Numbered from the stretch's first letter, positions 1 through 6,637 are shown. The stretch is 13,276 nt of DNA from JAHJDO01 sp030671985 [NCBI: bacterium] (GCA_030671985.1 DAOVHI010000025.1:1-13276); one strand, 5' to 3'. Notes: generated by a model from the sequence alone, not told the origin. Translations and numbers: made by a program.

Positions 1-108
1 GGCGGCAGCGGCGGCGGCAGACCGGACATGGCACAGGCAGGAGGGAAGGACGTATCCAAGCTCGCTCAGGCTTTGAAGCATGTTCCTGAAATAATACAAA
101 AAAAATAA
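1..108 (+). CDS. alaS: Alanyl-tRNA synthetase, C-terminal end (partial)
   Basis: The first 35 codons of the window, open from base 1, end at a TAA at 106-108. They read GGSGGGRPDMAQAGGKD followed by a short helix, LAQALKHVPEIIQKK. Glycine-rich GGxGGGxPxMAQAGG is the hallmark of the C-terminal DHHA1 segment of AlaRS, which helps AlaRS bind tRNA and oligomerise. AlaRS charges tRNA-Ala in the cytoplasm. The catalytic, tRNA-recognition and editing domains lie upstream, outside the window. The stop codon abuts the ruvX start codon with no gap, and the alaS-ruvX pair is common in bacteria. The call rests on this one motif but the motif is very distinctive. Confidence 0.93.
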   Translation, partial: GGSGGGRPDMAQAGGKDVSKLAQALKHVPEIIQKK

Positions 109-522
109 ATGGTTAGACTACTCGGACTGGATATTGGAGATAAACGCATAGGCGTGTCTGTAAGTGATGAGCTGGGCATAACAGCGCAGGGACGTGAAAA
201 TATTCACAGAGAATCTGACGACCAGACTATAAATGAAATATGCGAACTAATAAATCGGCTACATATAGATGAAGTCGTTGTTGGACTGCCCAAAAATATG
301 AACGGTACGCTTGGGCCGCAGGCAGAAAAGGTAATGGGATTTTCAAAAGCGCTGGCCTCTTCGGCACATGTTCCGATTAGATATTGGGACGAGCGATTAA
401 CAACTGTTATTGCGCAAAGAAGTCTTACTGCTTTAAATGTAAGAGGCAGAAAAAAGAAGAAAAAAGTCGACAGAATTGCAAGCCAGCTCATTCTCCAGGG
501 ATATATGGATAGGAATGAATAA
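109..522 (+). CDS. ruvX: RuvX/YqgF-family Holliday junction resolvase-like nuclease
   Basis: A 137-residue RNase H-fold protein, normal length for RuvX/YqgF. The N-terminal LGLDIGDKRIGVSVSD carries the first acidic residue (D8). Further motifs are VVVGLPKNMNGTLGPQA (about 57-72), YWDERLTT (92-99) and the last catalytic aspartate in VDRIASQLIL (D121). Family members are linked to resolution of branched DNA and to 5'-end maturation of 16S rRNA. An unusual run of five lysines (115-119) sits just before the last catalytic aspartate, in the usually flexible loop. The ATG follows the alaS stop codon directly and has no visible Shine-Dalgarno sequence, so translation is probably coupled to alaS. The 3' end overlaps the next gene by 8 nt. 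Confidence 0.95.
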   Translation: MVRLLGLDIGDKRIGVSVSDELGITAQGRENIHRESDDQTINEICELINRLHIDEVVVGLPKNMNGTLGPQAEKVMGFSKALASSAHVPIRYWDERLTTVIAQRSLTALNVRGRKKKKKVDRIASQLILQGYMDRNE

Positions 523-2098
523 CCGCAAGTATATTCTCGTACTTATTCTTGCCGGAATAGCTGCGTATCTGACATCTTTTCAAAACAGTTTTGTATGGGA
601 TGATATTGGCTTAATTACAATAAATCCCTATATAAAAAGTTGGAAACATATTGGAGATATTTTTACGTCGTTCCTATATTATAAAACCGGTGATGGCGGA
701 ACCTTTTACAGACCTATTGTCTCGCTTTCATTTTTGATAGATTACAGCATATGGAAAGGAAATCCTGTTGGATATCATCTGACAAATCTTCTGCTTCACG
801 TCACAAATGCTATTCTGCTTTATAAAATAATTTTCGCCTTGTTTAAGGAAGAAAAGACAGCGTTCTTCACGTCTCTTCTCTTTGTTGTGCATCCAATTCA
901 TACTGAGGCTATTGCATATATCTCCGGCAGAGCTGATCCGATATCAATTCTATTTATGCTTAGCTCATTACTCTTATTTATAACATACGGCAGTCAAAAT
1001 AAGTTCCGGGGCATGTTTTTCTCTGTCGTTTTCTACATGCTTGCTCTACTTACAAAAGAATACGCTATAATTTTTGTCCTACTTCTTGCAGCGTATGGGA
1101 TTTGTTTTAAACCAAAGATTAAACTGCGATATTACCTGATATTTTTTGCAATTTCGTTAATTTATGGGTTAGCACGGCTGGCTCTGTTAAAGAACGAGGC
1201 TGGAGTATTTTTATTCAAACAAAATATAAACATAGCCCATCTTTTGTTAGTTACGGGCAGCTCTTTTACCGAATACCTGAGACTTCTATTGTTCCCAATA
1301 AATCTTCATTATCAAAGAGAACTTCACGTGCCTTCCTCAATTCTCCAGCCAATGGGCATACTATCAGTTCTCATCCCTCTTGTATTTATTCTGTTTGTCA
1401 TTATTTTTAGAAAGAAGAAACCTGTTCTATTCGGCTCAATATGGTTTATGATATGTCTTATTCCATATCAAAGCGCTTTGCAATTGAATGCGGAACTGAC
1501 GGAACACTGGCTATACTTTCCTTCAATAGGTATATTCCTTATTATCTCAAGTTTTTTAACTTCCCGTATAAGAAATGCAAAGTATAAACATGTTCTAAAT
1601 ACAGCTCGTTATGCTTTTTTTGCATTGATAATTATTCCAGGAATAGTGTTTACTAATTTTCAAAGCCGTCACTGGAAAGATGAAATCACTCTGTACAATC
1701 ATATACTGAGATTCAGACCGAATGAGCCAAGAGTTCACAATAATCTTGGTAATGCATATGCAACAGAGAGAAAGTACGATGATGCCTTAGCACATTTCAA
1801 AAAAGCAGTTGAAATTGCGCCAGCCTATTCTACTGCCTTTTTTAATATGGGCACTGTATACTTAGAAAAACAGCAGTTTTATACAGCTGCTACGCAGTTC
1901 CAAAAAGCTCTGACCTTGAATCCTTCTTATACAAAAGCCCGCTTGTATCTAGCAGAGACGTATAACAGATTGGGACTAACATATTACAAGCAAAAAAACT
2001 ACCAAAAGGCAAGAGAATCATGGATAAAAGCTTTGAAGATTCATTCTACACATTCCGGAGCAAAAAAGAATCTTGCTACTCTATATCAAATACGCTAG
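515..2098 (+). CDS. TMTC-like GT-C membrane protein with C-terminal TPR repeats
   Basis: A 527-residue polytopic membrane protein. The start at 515 was preferred to an in-frame ATG at 476 because it puts the hydrophobic first helix (about 6-22) at the N terminus and leaves only an 8-nt overlap with ruvX. After the first helix comes FVWDD (26-30), an acidic pair in the position where GT-C glycosyltransferases keep catalytic acids, then YRPIVSLSFLIDY (65-77). Next is the signature HPIHTEAIAYISGRADP (126-142), typical of TMTC and bacterial DUF1736-type proteins. About ten hydrophobic segments follow to residue 380, including HWLYFPSIG (331-339). Three TPR-like repeats fill about 404-510 (pattern NLGNAYxxxxxYDDALAHFKKAVEIAP). 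Animal TMTCs are O-mannosyltransferases. Transfer of sugar from a lipid-linked donor on the outer membrane face is an inference here, and the substrate is unknown. Confidence 0.8.
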   Translation: MNNRKYILVLILAGIAAYLTSFQNSFVWDDIGLITINPYIKSWKHIGDIFTSFLYYKTGDGGTFYRPIVSLSFLIDYSIWKGNPVGYHLTNLLLHVTNAILLYKIIFALFKEEKTAFFTSLLFVVHPIHTEAIAYISGRADPISILFMLSSLLLFITYGSQNKFRGMFFSVVFYMLALLTKEYAIIFVLLLAAYGICFKPKIKLRYYLIFFAISLIYGLARLALLKNEAGVFLFKQNINIAHLLLVTGSSFTEYLRLLLFPINLHYQRELHVPSSILQPMGILSVLIPLVFILFVIIFRKKKPVLFGSIWFMICLIPYQSALQLNAELTEHWLYFPSIGIFLIISSFLTSRIRNAKYKHVLNTARYAFFALIIIPGIVFTNFQSRHWKDEITLYNHILRFRPNEPRVHNNLGNAYATERKYDDALAHFKKAVEIAPAYSTAFFNMGTVYLEKQQFYTAATQFQKALTLNPSYTKARLYLAETYNRLGLTYYKQKNYQKARESWIKALKIHSTHSGAKKNLATLYQIR

Positions 2099-2118
2099 AA
2101 TAATTAGAGTTATAGAAT
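2073..2118 (+). promoter_or_regulatory. Possible promoter(s) for the SRP RNA
   Basis: Two TAGAAT -10-like hexamers stand close together. TAGAAT at 2096-2101 has TTGCTA at 2073-2078 exactly 17 bp upstream, predicting a start near 2108. TAGAAT at 2113-2118 predicts a start near 2125, which matches the 5' strand of the RNA's closing helix, but it has no good -35. Part of the element lies inside the end of the upstream gene. In AT-rich DNA such matches arise by chance, so confidence is low. Confidence 0.35.
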
Positions 2119-2125
2119 ATTTCAA

Positions 2126-2424
2126 TTCTGCCGCACTAGATGGGGAGATAGCGGTGTCCTGATTCCCGGGTTAAACTCGGGGTGACCTGCAATCCGCTAC
2201 AGCAGGATTGAATTCCTTCTTGAGGTCAATGTGTTTTTTGGAAGGGTGTAAAATAGGTGGTTATGAAAGCCGGATCCTATGCGGCAAAAGCTTGCGAACC
2301 CCGTCAGGCCCGGAAGGGAGCAGCGGTAAGTAAATACTTTTGGGTGTTGTGGGGATATCTGGCTGGAGCTGGCTGTTGAATAACTAGTCAAAAGACAGGA
2401 TCAAGAGATGGTGTGCGGCAGAGC
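2126..2424 (+). ncRNA. ffs: Signal recognition particle RNA, large bacterial form with Alu domain
   Basis: The RNA of the signal recognition particle, which with Ffh protein directs nascent membrane and secreted proteins to FtsY and SecYEG. The conserved helix 8 is clear at about 2296-2330: GTCAGGCCCGGAAGGGAGC then AGCGGTAAG, with the GGAA tetraloop at 2312-2315 and the asymmetric loop that binds Ffh. The 5' half shows an Alu domain: TAGCGG (2149-2154) pairs with CCGCTA (2194-2199), TCCTG (2157-2161) with CAGGA (2203-2207), and CCCGGG (2165-2170) with CTCGGG (2176-2181). The ends close as helix 1: CTGCCGCAC (2128-2136) pairs perfectly with GTGCGGCAG (2413-2421). About 299 nt, close to the Bacillus scRNA type and much longer than the E. 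coli 4.5S RNA. Ends were placed by the closing helix and may be a few bases off. Confidence 0.93.
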
Positions 2425-2450
2425 TTGTTTGTAATGAGGAGATTTTTTTC

Positions 2451-4130
2451 GTGTCATATTTGGTACTTGCAAGAAAATGGAGACCGAGCGTATTCTCCGA
2501 GGTTATTGGGCAAGAGCACGTAACCAAGACTTTAACAAATGCCGTAACATCCGGTCATCTAGCACACGCTTATCTCTTTAGCGGACCAAGAGGTATTGGA
2601 AAAACATCTACAGCAAGAATACTTGCTAAAGCACTTAATTGTCATCAAGTAAAAGAAGCAATCCCCTGCAATAAATGCAGTATATGTCTTGAAATAGCAG
2701 AAGGAAATAATATTGATGTTCTTGAAATAGACGGCGCATCCAACAGAGGAATCGATGAAATTAGAAGTTTACGCGATAATGTCAGGTATACACCGTCTCA
2801 GGGAAGATACAGAGTTTACATAATAGATGAAGTTCATATGCTTACACCTGAAGCATTTAATGCGCTGCTCAAGACATTGGAAGAACCGTCAGAACATGTC
2901 AAATTTATATTTGCAACAACAGAGCCTCATAAGATTCCGTTAACTATTCTGTCCCGCTGTCAACACTTCTCTTTTAAAAGAATACAGACACAGGACTTGG
3001 TAAAACATTTAAAACATATGGTTAAAATCGAGAAAATCAAAGTAACTAACGAAGCGCTGTTTTTAATAGCAAAAAACGCCGATGGCAGTATACGGGATGC
3101 TCAGAGTGTGCTGGACCAATTAATTTCCTTCTCTCTCGATAAGGAAATTACCGTAGATATTGTAAATAGTCTTTTGGGATTAGTCAGTCAGGATATATAT
3201 TTTCAGTTTGCCGAAAACATATTGCGCAAGGATGTTGTTAAATTATTAATACTGATTGATAAATTAGTGAACGAAGGAAAAGATATAGGACAAGTGGCAA
3301 ACGGGCTCATTAACTATTTCCGAAACTTGTTTTTCATTAGTCTTGGGAAACAGGGAGAAAACCTGGTAGATGTGTCTCAGGATACAAAGGAGACACTAAT
3401 TCTCCAGACAAACCGGTTTCAAAAAGGCCTGCTGTGGCAGATACTTGAAATGATTTCTTCTCTTGAAAAGAACATAAGAACAACAAGAACTCCCAGAGCT
3501 TTTCTTGAAATTGCGATGATTAAAATAGTCAATACCATGTCTCCTATTATGCTGGGAGAAATTGTAGAAAAGCTAACAGAATTAGAAAAAAAATTGGGAA
3601 CAGGAAGCGAGTACTCTATTGCAGAACCTTCTCCGGAACCAATTTCTCCTCCGCTTCAACAGCCGAAAACAATTCAAGAGGAACCAACGCAACAGGATTT
3701 GACAATAGATATTATAAAACAAAAGTGGCCGAAAATAATCTCAACATTAAAAAAACAAAAAATGATATTGGGAGTCTTTTTGTCGGAAGGAGCTCCTGCA
3801 GATCTAAAAATGAGTACATTGGAAATTGGATTTGGACCAAACGCCAAATTGTTTTTGGAAAAGGTTGAAGCTGAAAAAAAATCTATTGAAGAAACATTAT
3901 TAGAGGTATTAGGACATAATATAACAGTAAGATGCGTGCTTGTGGAAAAAGATAACCATGCGTTTAAAAATAATGAAGACTCCAAAAATCAGCAAGTTGA
4001 AGAGCAAAATAAACAGAACGAAAAACTACTAAACAACCCTGCAGTCAAAACTGTAATGGAAAAATTTGGAGCCGAAGTAGTTAAAATTAGCAAAAAAAAG
4101 GAGGACATAGAAAATGGCGGGAATAGGTAA
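2451..4130 (+). CDS. dnaX: DNA polymerase III tau (and possibly gamma) subunit, clamp loader ATPase
   Basis: A 559-residue AAA+ ATPase that loads the sliding clamp and links the two polymerase cores at the fork. It opens with YLVLARKWRPSVFSEVIGQEHV, typical of DnaX. The Walker A is GPRGIGKTS (45-53), the zinc site is C64/C73/C76/C79, the Walker B is VYIIDEVHM (122-130), sensor 1 lies in ATTEPHKIP (155-163) and the arginine finger is in SRC (168-170). Domain III ends near residue 370. A charged, proline-rich linker and a tau-specific C-terminal region follow. The start is GTG: AGGAG at 2437-2441 stands 9 nt upstream and no ATG fits the conserved N terminus. SRP RNA precedes it without a clear terminator. 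The 3' end overlaps ebfC by 17 nt. An A8 run near codon 380 might allow a shorter gamma form. Confidence 0.97.
   Translation: MSYLVLARKWRPSVFSEVIGQEHVTKTLTNAVTSGHLAHAYLFSGPRGIGKTSTARILAKALNCHQVKEAIPCNKCSICLEIAEGNNIDVLEIDGASNRGIDEIRSLRDNVRYTPSQGRYRVYIIDEVHMLTPEAFNALLKTLEEPSEHVKFIFATTEPHKIPLTILSRCQHFSFKRIQTQDLVKHLKHMVKIEKIKVTNEALFLIAKNADGSIRDAQSVLDQLISFSLDKEITVDIVNSLLGLVSQDIYFQFAENILRKDVVKLLILIDKLVNEGKDIGQVANGLINYFRNLFFISLGKQGENLVDVSQDTKETLILQTNRFQKGLLWQILEMISSLEKNIRTTRTPRAFLEIAMIKIVNTMSPIMLGEIVEKLTELEKKLGTGSEYSIAEPSPEPISPPLQQPKTIQEEPTQQDLTIDIIKQKWPKIISTLKKQKMILGVFLSEGAPADLKMSTLEIGFGPNAKLFLEKVEAEKKSIEETLLEVLGHNITVRCVLVEKDNHAFKNNEDSKNQQVEEQNKQNEKLLNNPAVKTVMEKFGAEVVKISKKKEDIENGGNR
3586..3593 (+). 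other. A8 run in dnaX at the domain III/linker boundary (possible slippage site)
   Basis: Eight consecutive A residues encode the end of codon E379 and K380-K381. They lie just after the clamp-loader domains, where Thermus (transcript slippage) and E. coli (ribosomal -1 frameshift) generate the gamma subunit from dnaX. A +1 shift here would meet a TGA after about 35 codons. A -1 shift stays open for about 90 codons. Two more A8 runs occur later in the gene (3874-3881 and 4092-4099), so this may be mere AT bias. Confidence 0.25.
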
Positions 4131-4428
4131 GTTTCTTAAACAAGCACAAAAAATGCAGAAGGATATGGCGAAAATACAGGCGGAAATGGCAGATAAAACG
4201 GTAGAAGCTACTGCTGGCGGCGGTATGGTTACAGTAATAGCTAGTGGGAATCAGGAAATAACAAGTATCAAAATTGATAAGGAAGTAGTAGATCCGCTCG
4301 ATATAGAGATGCTTGAAAATCTGGTTGTTGCAGCTGTCAACGAAGGATTGCGTAAATCTAAGGAAATGGCTACAGAAGAAATGGGCAAATTAACAGGCGG
4401 ACTAAATATACCGGGACTTATGGCATAA
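4114..4428 (+). CDS. ebfC: YbaB/EbfC-family nucleoid-associated DNA-binding protein
   Basis: A small protein of 104 residues, the usual size for YbaB/EbfC, that forms tweezer-like dimers and binds DNA across the nucleoid. The N-terminal helix (about 5-30) is rich in lysine, glutamine and methionine (FLKQAQKMQKDMAKIQAEM). Then comes the core TVEATAGGGMVTVIASGNQEI (30-50), strand KIDKEVVDPLDIEMLENLVVAAVNEGL and a C-terminal glycine-rich tail ending in GGLNIPGLMA. The ATG overlaps the end of dnaX by 17 nt and has a strong ribosome binding site, AAGGAGG at 4098-4104. Position between dnaX and recR is conserved in many bacteria and points to a role beside replication and recombination, though the exact function is unsettled. 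Confidence 0.96.
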   Translation: MAGIGKFLKQAQKMQKDMAKIQAEMADKTVEATAGGGMVTVIASGNQEITSIKIDKEVVDPLDIEMLENLVVAAVNEGLRKSKEMATEEMGKLTGGLNIPGLMA

Positions 4429-4438
4429 AGGGAAAAGC

Positions 4439-5032
4439 GTGTTTTATACAGAATCTCTTGAGAAACTAGTTAAAGAATTGGGTAAGTTTCCCGGCATTGG
4501 ACCAAGAAGTGCTCAAAAATTGGCATTTCATATAATGAAAACACCTAAAGAAGAAGCTAGGGAACTTGCGCAAGCTATTATAGATATAAAGGAAAAAACA
4601 AGGTATTGCTCTATATGCAATAATCTGTCGGAAGGGGAGCGCTGCGCAATCTGCGTAGATCCAAGTAGAGATAAGAACATAATATGCGTTGTTGAAGAAC
4701 CAAATGATATAAATGCCATTGAAAAAACAGGAACATATAAAGGAACATATCATGTGTTAATGGGCGCTATATCTCCGCTTGACGGGATATGTCCCGATGA
4801 CTTAAAAATAGAAGAACTTATTGAAAGAATATCCGCAGGCGCCAAGGAAGTTATTTTGGCAACAAATCCTGATACAGAGGGCGAAGCTACAGCAATGTAT
4901 CTCGGGAAGATAATAAAGCCGTTAGAAATTAAAGTGACCAGAATTGCCAGAGGTATTCCTGTCGGCGGGAATATTGAGTATACAGACCAGGCAACATTAG
5001 CTAAAGCCATGGAAAAACGCGGAGAATTATAA
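4439..5032 (+). CDS. recR: Recombination mediator protein RecR
   Basis: A 197-residue protein of typical RecR length. It acts with RecO (and RecF) to load RecA on SSB-coated single-stranded DNA at gaps. The order of domains is standard: helix-hairpin-helix FPGIGPRSAQKLAFH (17-31), a four-cysteine zinc finger (C57, C60, C69, C72), a TOPRIM domain beginning at ICVVEEPND (82-90) and continuing through YKGTYHVLMGAISPLDG (100-116) and TNPDTEGEATAMYL (142-155), and the C-terminal ARGIPVGGNIEYTDQATLAKA (170-190). The start is GTG at 4439, with AAAGGGA at 4427-4433 just upstream and with the N terminus aligned to known RecR proteins. The stop overlaps the cvpA start by one base (TAATG), a sign of coupled translation. 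Confidence 0.97.
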   Translation: MFYTESLEKLVKELGKFPGIGPRSAQKLAFHIMKTPKEEARELAQAIIDIKEKTRYCSICNNLSEGERCAICVDPSRDKNIICVVEEPNDINAIEKTGTYKGTYHVLMGAISPLDGICPDDLKIEELIERISAGAKEVILATNPDTEGEATAMYLGKIIKPLEIKVTRIARGIPVGGNIEYTDQATLAKAMEKRGEL

Positions 5033-5583
5033 TGACACTTAATGTTCTGGATATCGTCATAATTTTGATTCTGGGAATAGTAACTATATGGAGCGGAATT
5101 AGAGGGTTTTTCAAGACCGTTATAAATCTGGCCGCTATTATTTTCGGATATATTATTGCCAGCCATTTCTATGTATTTTTAGTTGAAATGCTTAGAGAAA
5201 AGACGGGTGATTCGGTGTTAATAAAGGGGTTATGCTTTATAGTGCTTTTTGCTCTTGTTGCCGGAGCTATTCTGGTGCTTGGACATTTCTGCAATAAGAT
5301 TGTGAAAAAATCTCCCTTAAGATGGCTTGACCATGTAGGAGGAGTTCTGTTCGGTTTTATTAAAGGCGCATGTATTGTAGGCGTACTGCTCGTTCTTCTA
5401 GTGGTTCTTCTTCCAAAGGATAGTAAATTCACGGGAGAGTCGCTTATATTTCCAAAGGCAAAGACAGTATTTTTAGCTATGAAAGCTCTTCTGCCACAAT
5501 CCCTCAAACAAAAGACAACTCAAAAATACGAGGAGTTCAAGGATTATTGGAAGCAGACAAAAGAAAACATCTCTCTCTCATAA
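5032..5583 (+). CDS. cvpA: CvpA family inner-membrane protein
   Basis: A 183-residue membrane protein with four hydrophobic segments (about 5-22, 28-50, 64-86, 104-127) and a hydrophilic, lysine-rich C-terminal tail. The opening NVLDIVIILILGIVTIWSGIRGFFK fits the CvpA pattern of an early aspartate followed by a small-residue-rich helix and a conserved G-x-x-R-G-F/L turn. The second half, LDHVGGVLFGFIKGACIV, also matches (D/H-R-xxGxxFGxxKG). E. coli CvpA is needed for colicin V production and affects envelope stress; its molecular role is not well known. GGAG at 5021-5024 is the ribosome binding site. The last 37 nt overlap nth in another frame. The family call is sound; the function is open. 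Confidence 0.85.
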   Translation: MTLNVLDIVIILILGIVTIWSGIRGFFKTVINLAAIIFGYIIASHFYVFLVEMLREKTGDSVLIKGLCFIVLFALVAGAILVLGHFCNKIVKKSPLRWLDHVGGVLFGFIKGACIVGVLLVLLVVLLPKDSKFTGESLIFPKAKTVFLAMKALLPQSLKQKTTQKYEEFKDYWKQTKENISLS

Positions 5584-6185
5584 TTTCCAGACTGATAAAA
5601 AAATATCATAACCCAAAGATTGCTCTGCATTATAGAAATCCTATTCAGCTTCTTGTCGCAACAATACTATCTGCGCAATGTACAGATAAAATGGTAAATA
5701 AAGTAACAAAAGTATTGTTTGAGAAATATAGATCTGTAGAGGATTATGCTAACGCAGAACTTTCTGAATTAGAAAAAGACATAAGACAAACAGGCTTCTT
5801 CAGGAATAAGTCAAAAAATATAAAAAATGCCTGTAAGATGCTCATGGAAAAATTTGATGGGCAAGTTCCAAACACAATGGAAAAGATGTTACTGCTTCCC
5901 GGAGTTGCAAGAAAAACAGCAAATGTTGTGCTTACAAGCGCGTATGGAGTAATAGAAGGCATTGTAGTTGATACTCACGTGAAAAGATTATCGCAGAGAC
6001 TGGGCTTAACCAAGAATGATAATCCTGAAAAGATAGAAAAAGACCTTATGAATATTGTGCCGAAAGATAAATGGGCGCAATTCTCGTTTTTACTCATATC
6101 CCACGGCAGGAAAATATGTCAGGCAAGAAAACCAGTTTGTGGTGAATGCATTCTTAATGACCTGTGTCCATCAAGAGGTGAGTAA
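5547..6185 (+). CDS. nth: Endonuclease III (base excision repair glycosylase/AP lyase)
   Basis: A 212-residue iron-sulfur DNA glycosylase that removes oxidised pyrimidines and cuts the abasic site by beta-elimination. The helix-hairpin-helix LPGVARKTANVVL (117-129) contains the catalytic lysine K123, the essential aspartate is D142 in VVDTHVKRLSQRLG, and the [4Fe-4S] cluster ligands follow the C-x6-C-x2-C-x5-C spacing (C191, C198, C201, C207). LSAQCTD (41-47) matches the LSAQxTD motif. The start is taken as TTG at 5547: no ATG or GTG exists upstream of the conserved core, and GAGGAG lies at 5530-5535. This makes the gene overlap cvpA by 37 nt. The length equals E. coli Nth almost exactly, which supports the TTG. 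Confidence 0.96.
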   Translation: MEADKRKHLSLIISRLIKKYHNPKIALHYRNPIQLLVATILSAQCTDKMVNKVTKVLFEKYRSVEDYANAELSELEKDIRQTGFFRNKSKNIKNACKMLMEKFDGQVPNTMEKMLLLPGVARKTANVVLTSAYGVIEGIVVDTHVKRLSQRLGLTKNDNPEKIEKDLMNIVPKDKWAQFSFLLISHGRKICQARKPVCGECILNDLCPSRGE

Positions 6186-6186
6186 A

Positions 6187-6441
6187 ATGAATAGAAATAT
6201 TGAGTTAACAAAGCAGGAAAAAGAAGTAGAGGATGCCTTAATGGCTGGAGAATTTGTTAGTGTTGATAATAAGGAACTGGAAGAAATTGATAAAATGGGT
6301 CGTCCTTTTGGGAAACAATACACACAGCTAAAAAGAAAATTTGAAGGAAAACAGTCTGAATTGCTTTTACGTGTTTTAGCAATAACTTTCGGCACCTTAT
6401 CAGATAGTATATTTGGACATGGAAGAAAAATTGAAACTTAG
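6187..6441 (+). CDS. Hypothetical 84-residue protein, antitoxin-like N terminus
   Basis: Not recognised as a whole. The ATG lies one base after the nth stop with a purine-rich GAGGTGAG upstream, so it is probably translated with nth; the larger in-frame extension back into nth is rejected. The first half, ELTKQEKEVEDALMAGEFVSVDN followed by ELEEIDK, resembles the N terminus of small CopG/BrnA-type antitoxins, which often begin with LTKEEKEIE-DAL-x-GEY/F-xxV. The second half (about 36-84) does not show the expected ribbon-helix-helix; it is a basic stretch, MGRPFGKQYTQLKRKFEG, then a hydrophobic helix, LLLRVLAITFGTLSD, and a basic end. No toxin gene lies beside it. It could be a truncated or chimeric antitoxin, or an unrelated small protein. 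Confidence 0.55.
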   Translation: MNRNIELTKQEKEVEDALMAGEFVSVDNKELEEIDKMGRPFGKQYTQLKRKFEGKQSELLLRVLAITFGTLSDSIFGHGRKIET

Positions 6442-6526
6442 AACTCTCAACTGGTCACTGCACCTGACTTTTTCCAGCCACCTTTCGGCGTTGGCTCTCA
6501 ATCGCTGGGCTTGGTCGTTGTGCGCA
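6442..6526. other. GC-richer non-coding patch, possible degenerate attC-like or mobile-element remnant
   Basis: From my own count this 85-bp stretch is about 55% GC, well above the AT-rich surroundings. It starts directly after the small ORF's stop codon. It contains a small hairpin (AGCCA at 6477-6481 and TGGCT at 6492-6496, loop TTTCGG-like) and two similar stretches in direct order, CTGGTCACTGCAC and TTGGTCGTTGTGC. Its ends, CTCAAC and GTTGTG, are roughly complementary, as the R boxes of an integron attC site would be, but the inner boxes do not pair. No ORF or known RNA fits. Confidence 0.3.
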
Positions 6527-6564
6527 AATTAAATAAAATTTAGAGAATAATCAAAATATGTAGG

Positions 6565-6582
6565 GACAGGTCGTGACCTGTC
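6565..6582. repeat. REP-like palindrome 1
   Basis: GACAGGTC at 6565-6572 is the exact reverse complement of GACCTGTC at 6575-6582, separated by GT. It is preceded by TAGG and followed by GGATAAA. Short palindromes of the TAGGGACAGGTC type are scattered through many genomes as REP-like or MITE-like elements. No T-run follows, so it is not a Rho-independent terminator. Confidence 0.6.
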
Positions 6583-6615
6583 GGATAAAAGAAACAATAA
6601 AAATCATACAATAAA

Positions 6616-6637
6616 GGGCAAAAATACGGTTTTGCCC
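6616..6637. repeat. REP-like palindrome 2
   Basis: GGGCAAAA (6616-6623) and TTTTGCCC (6630-6637) form a perfect 8-bp stem with a 6-nt loop. CTATCGG follows, and TCGG also borders palindrome 1. The two palindromes together, with TAGGG at the left (6561-6565) and CCCTA at the right (6636-6640), look like one paired element about 80 bp long. There is no T-run after the stem. Confidence 0.55.

Noticed and set aside
476-514. Upstream in-frame ATG for the TPR membrane protein
   Set aside because: The extra 13 residues lie within the ruvX coding end, precede the membrane helix with polar residues and have no better ribosome binding site than the ATG at 515.
2197-2391. Minus-strand open frame of 64 codons in the gap before dnaX
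   Set aside because: It covers the conserved SRP RNA core, whose base pairing explains the sequence.
4750-5166. Minus-strand open frame of 138 codons
   Set aside because: It is antisense to recR and cvpA; its composition is that of a shadow frame and no motif is visible.
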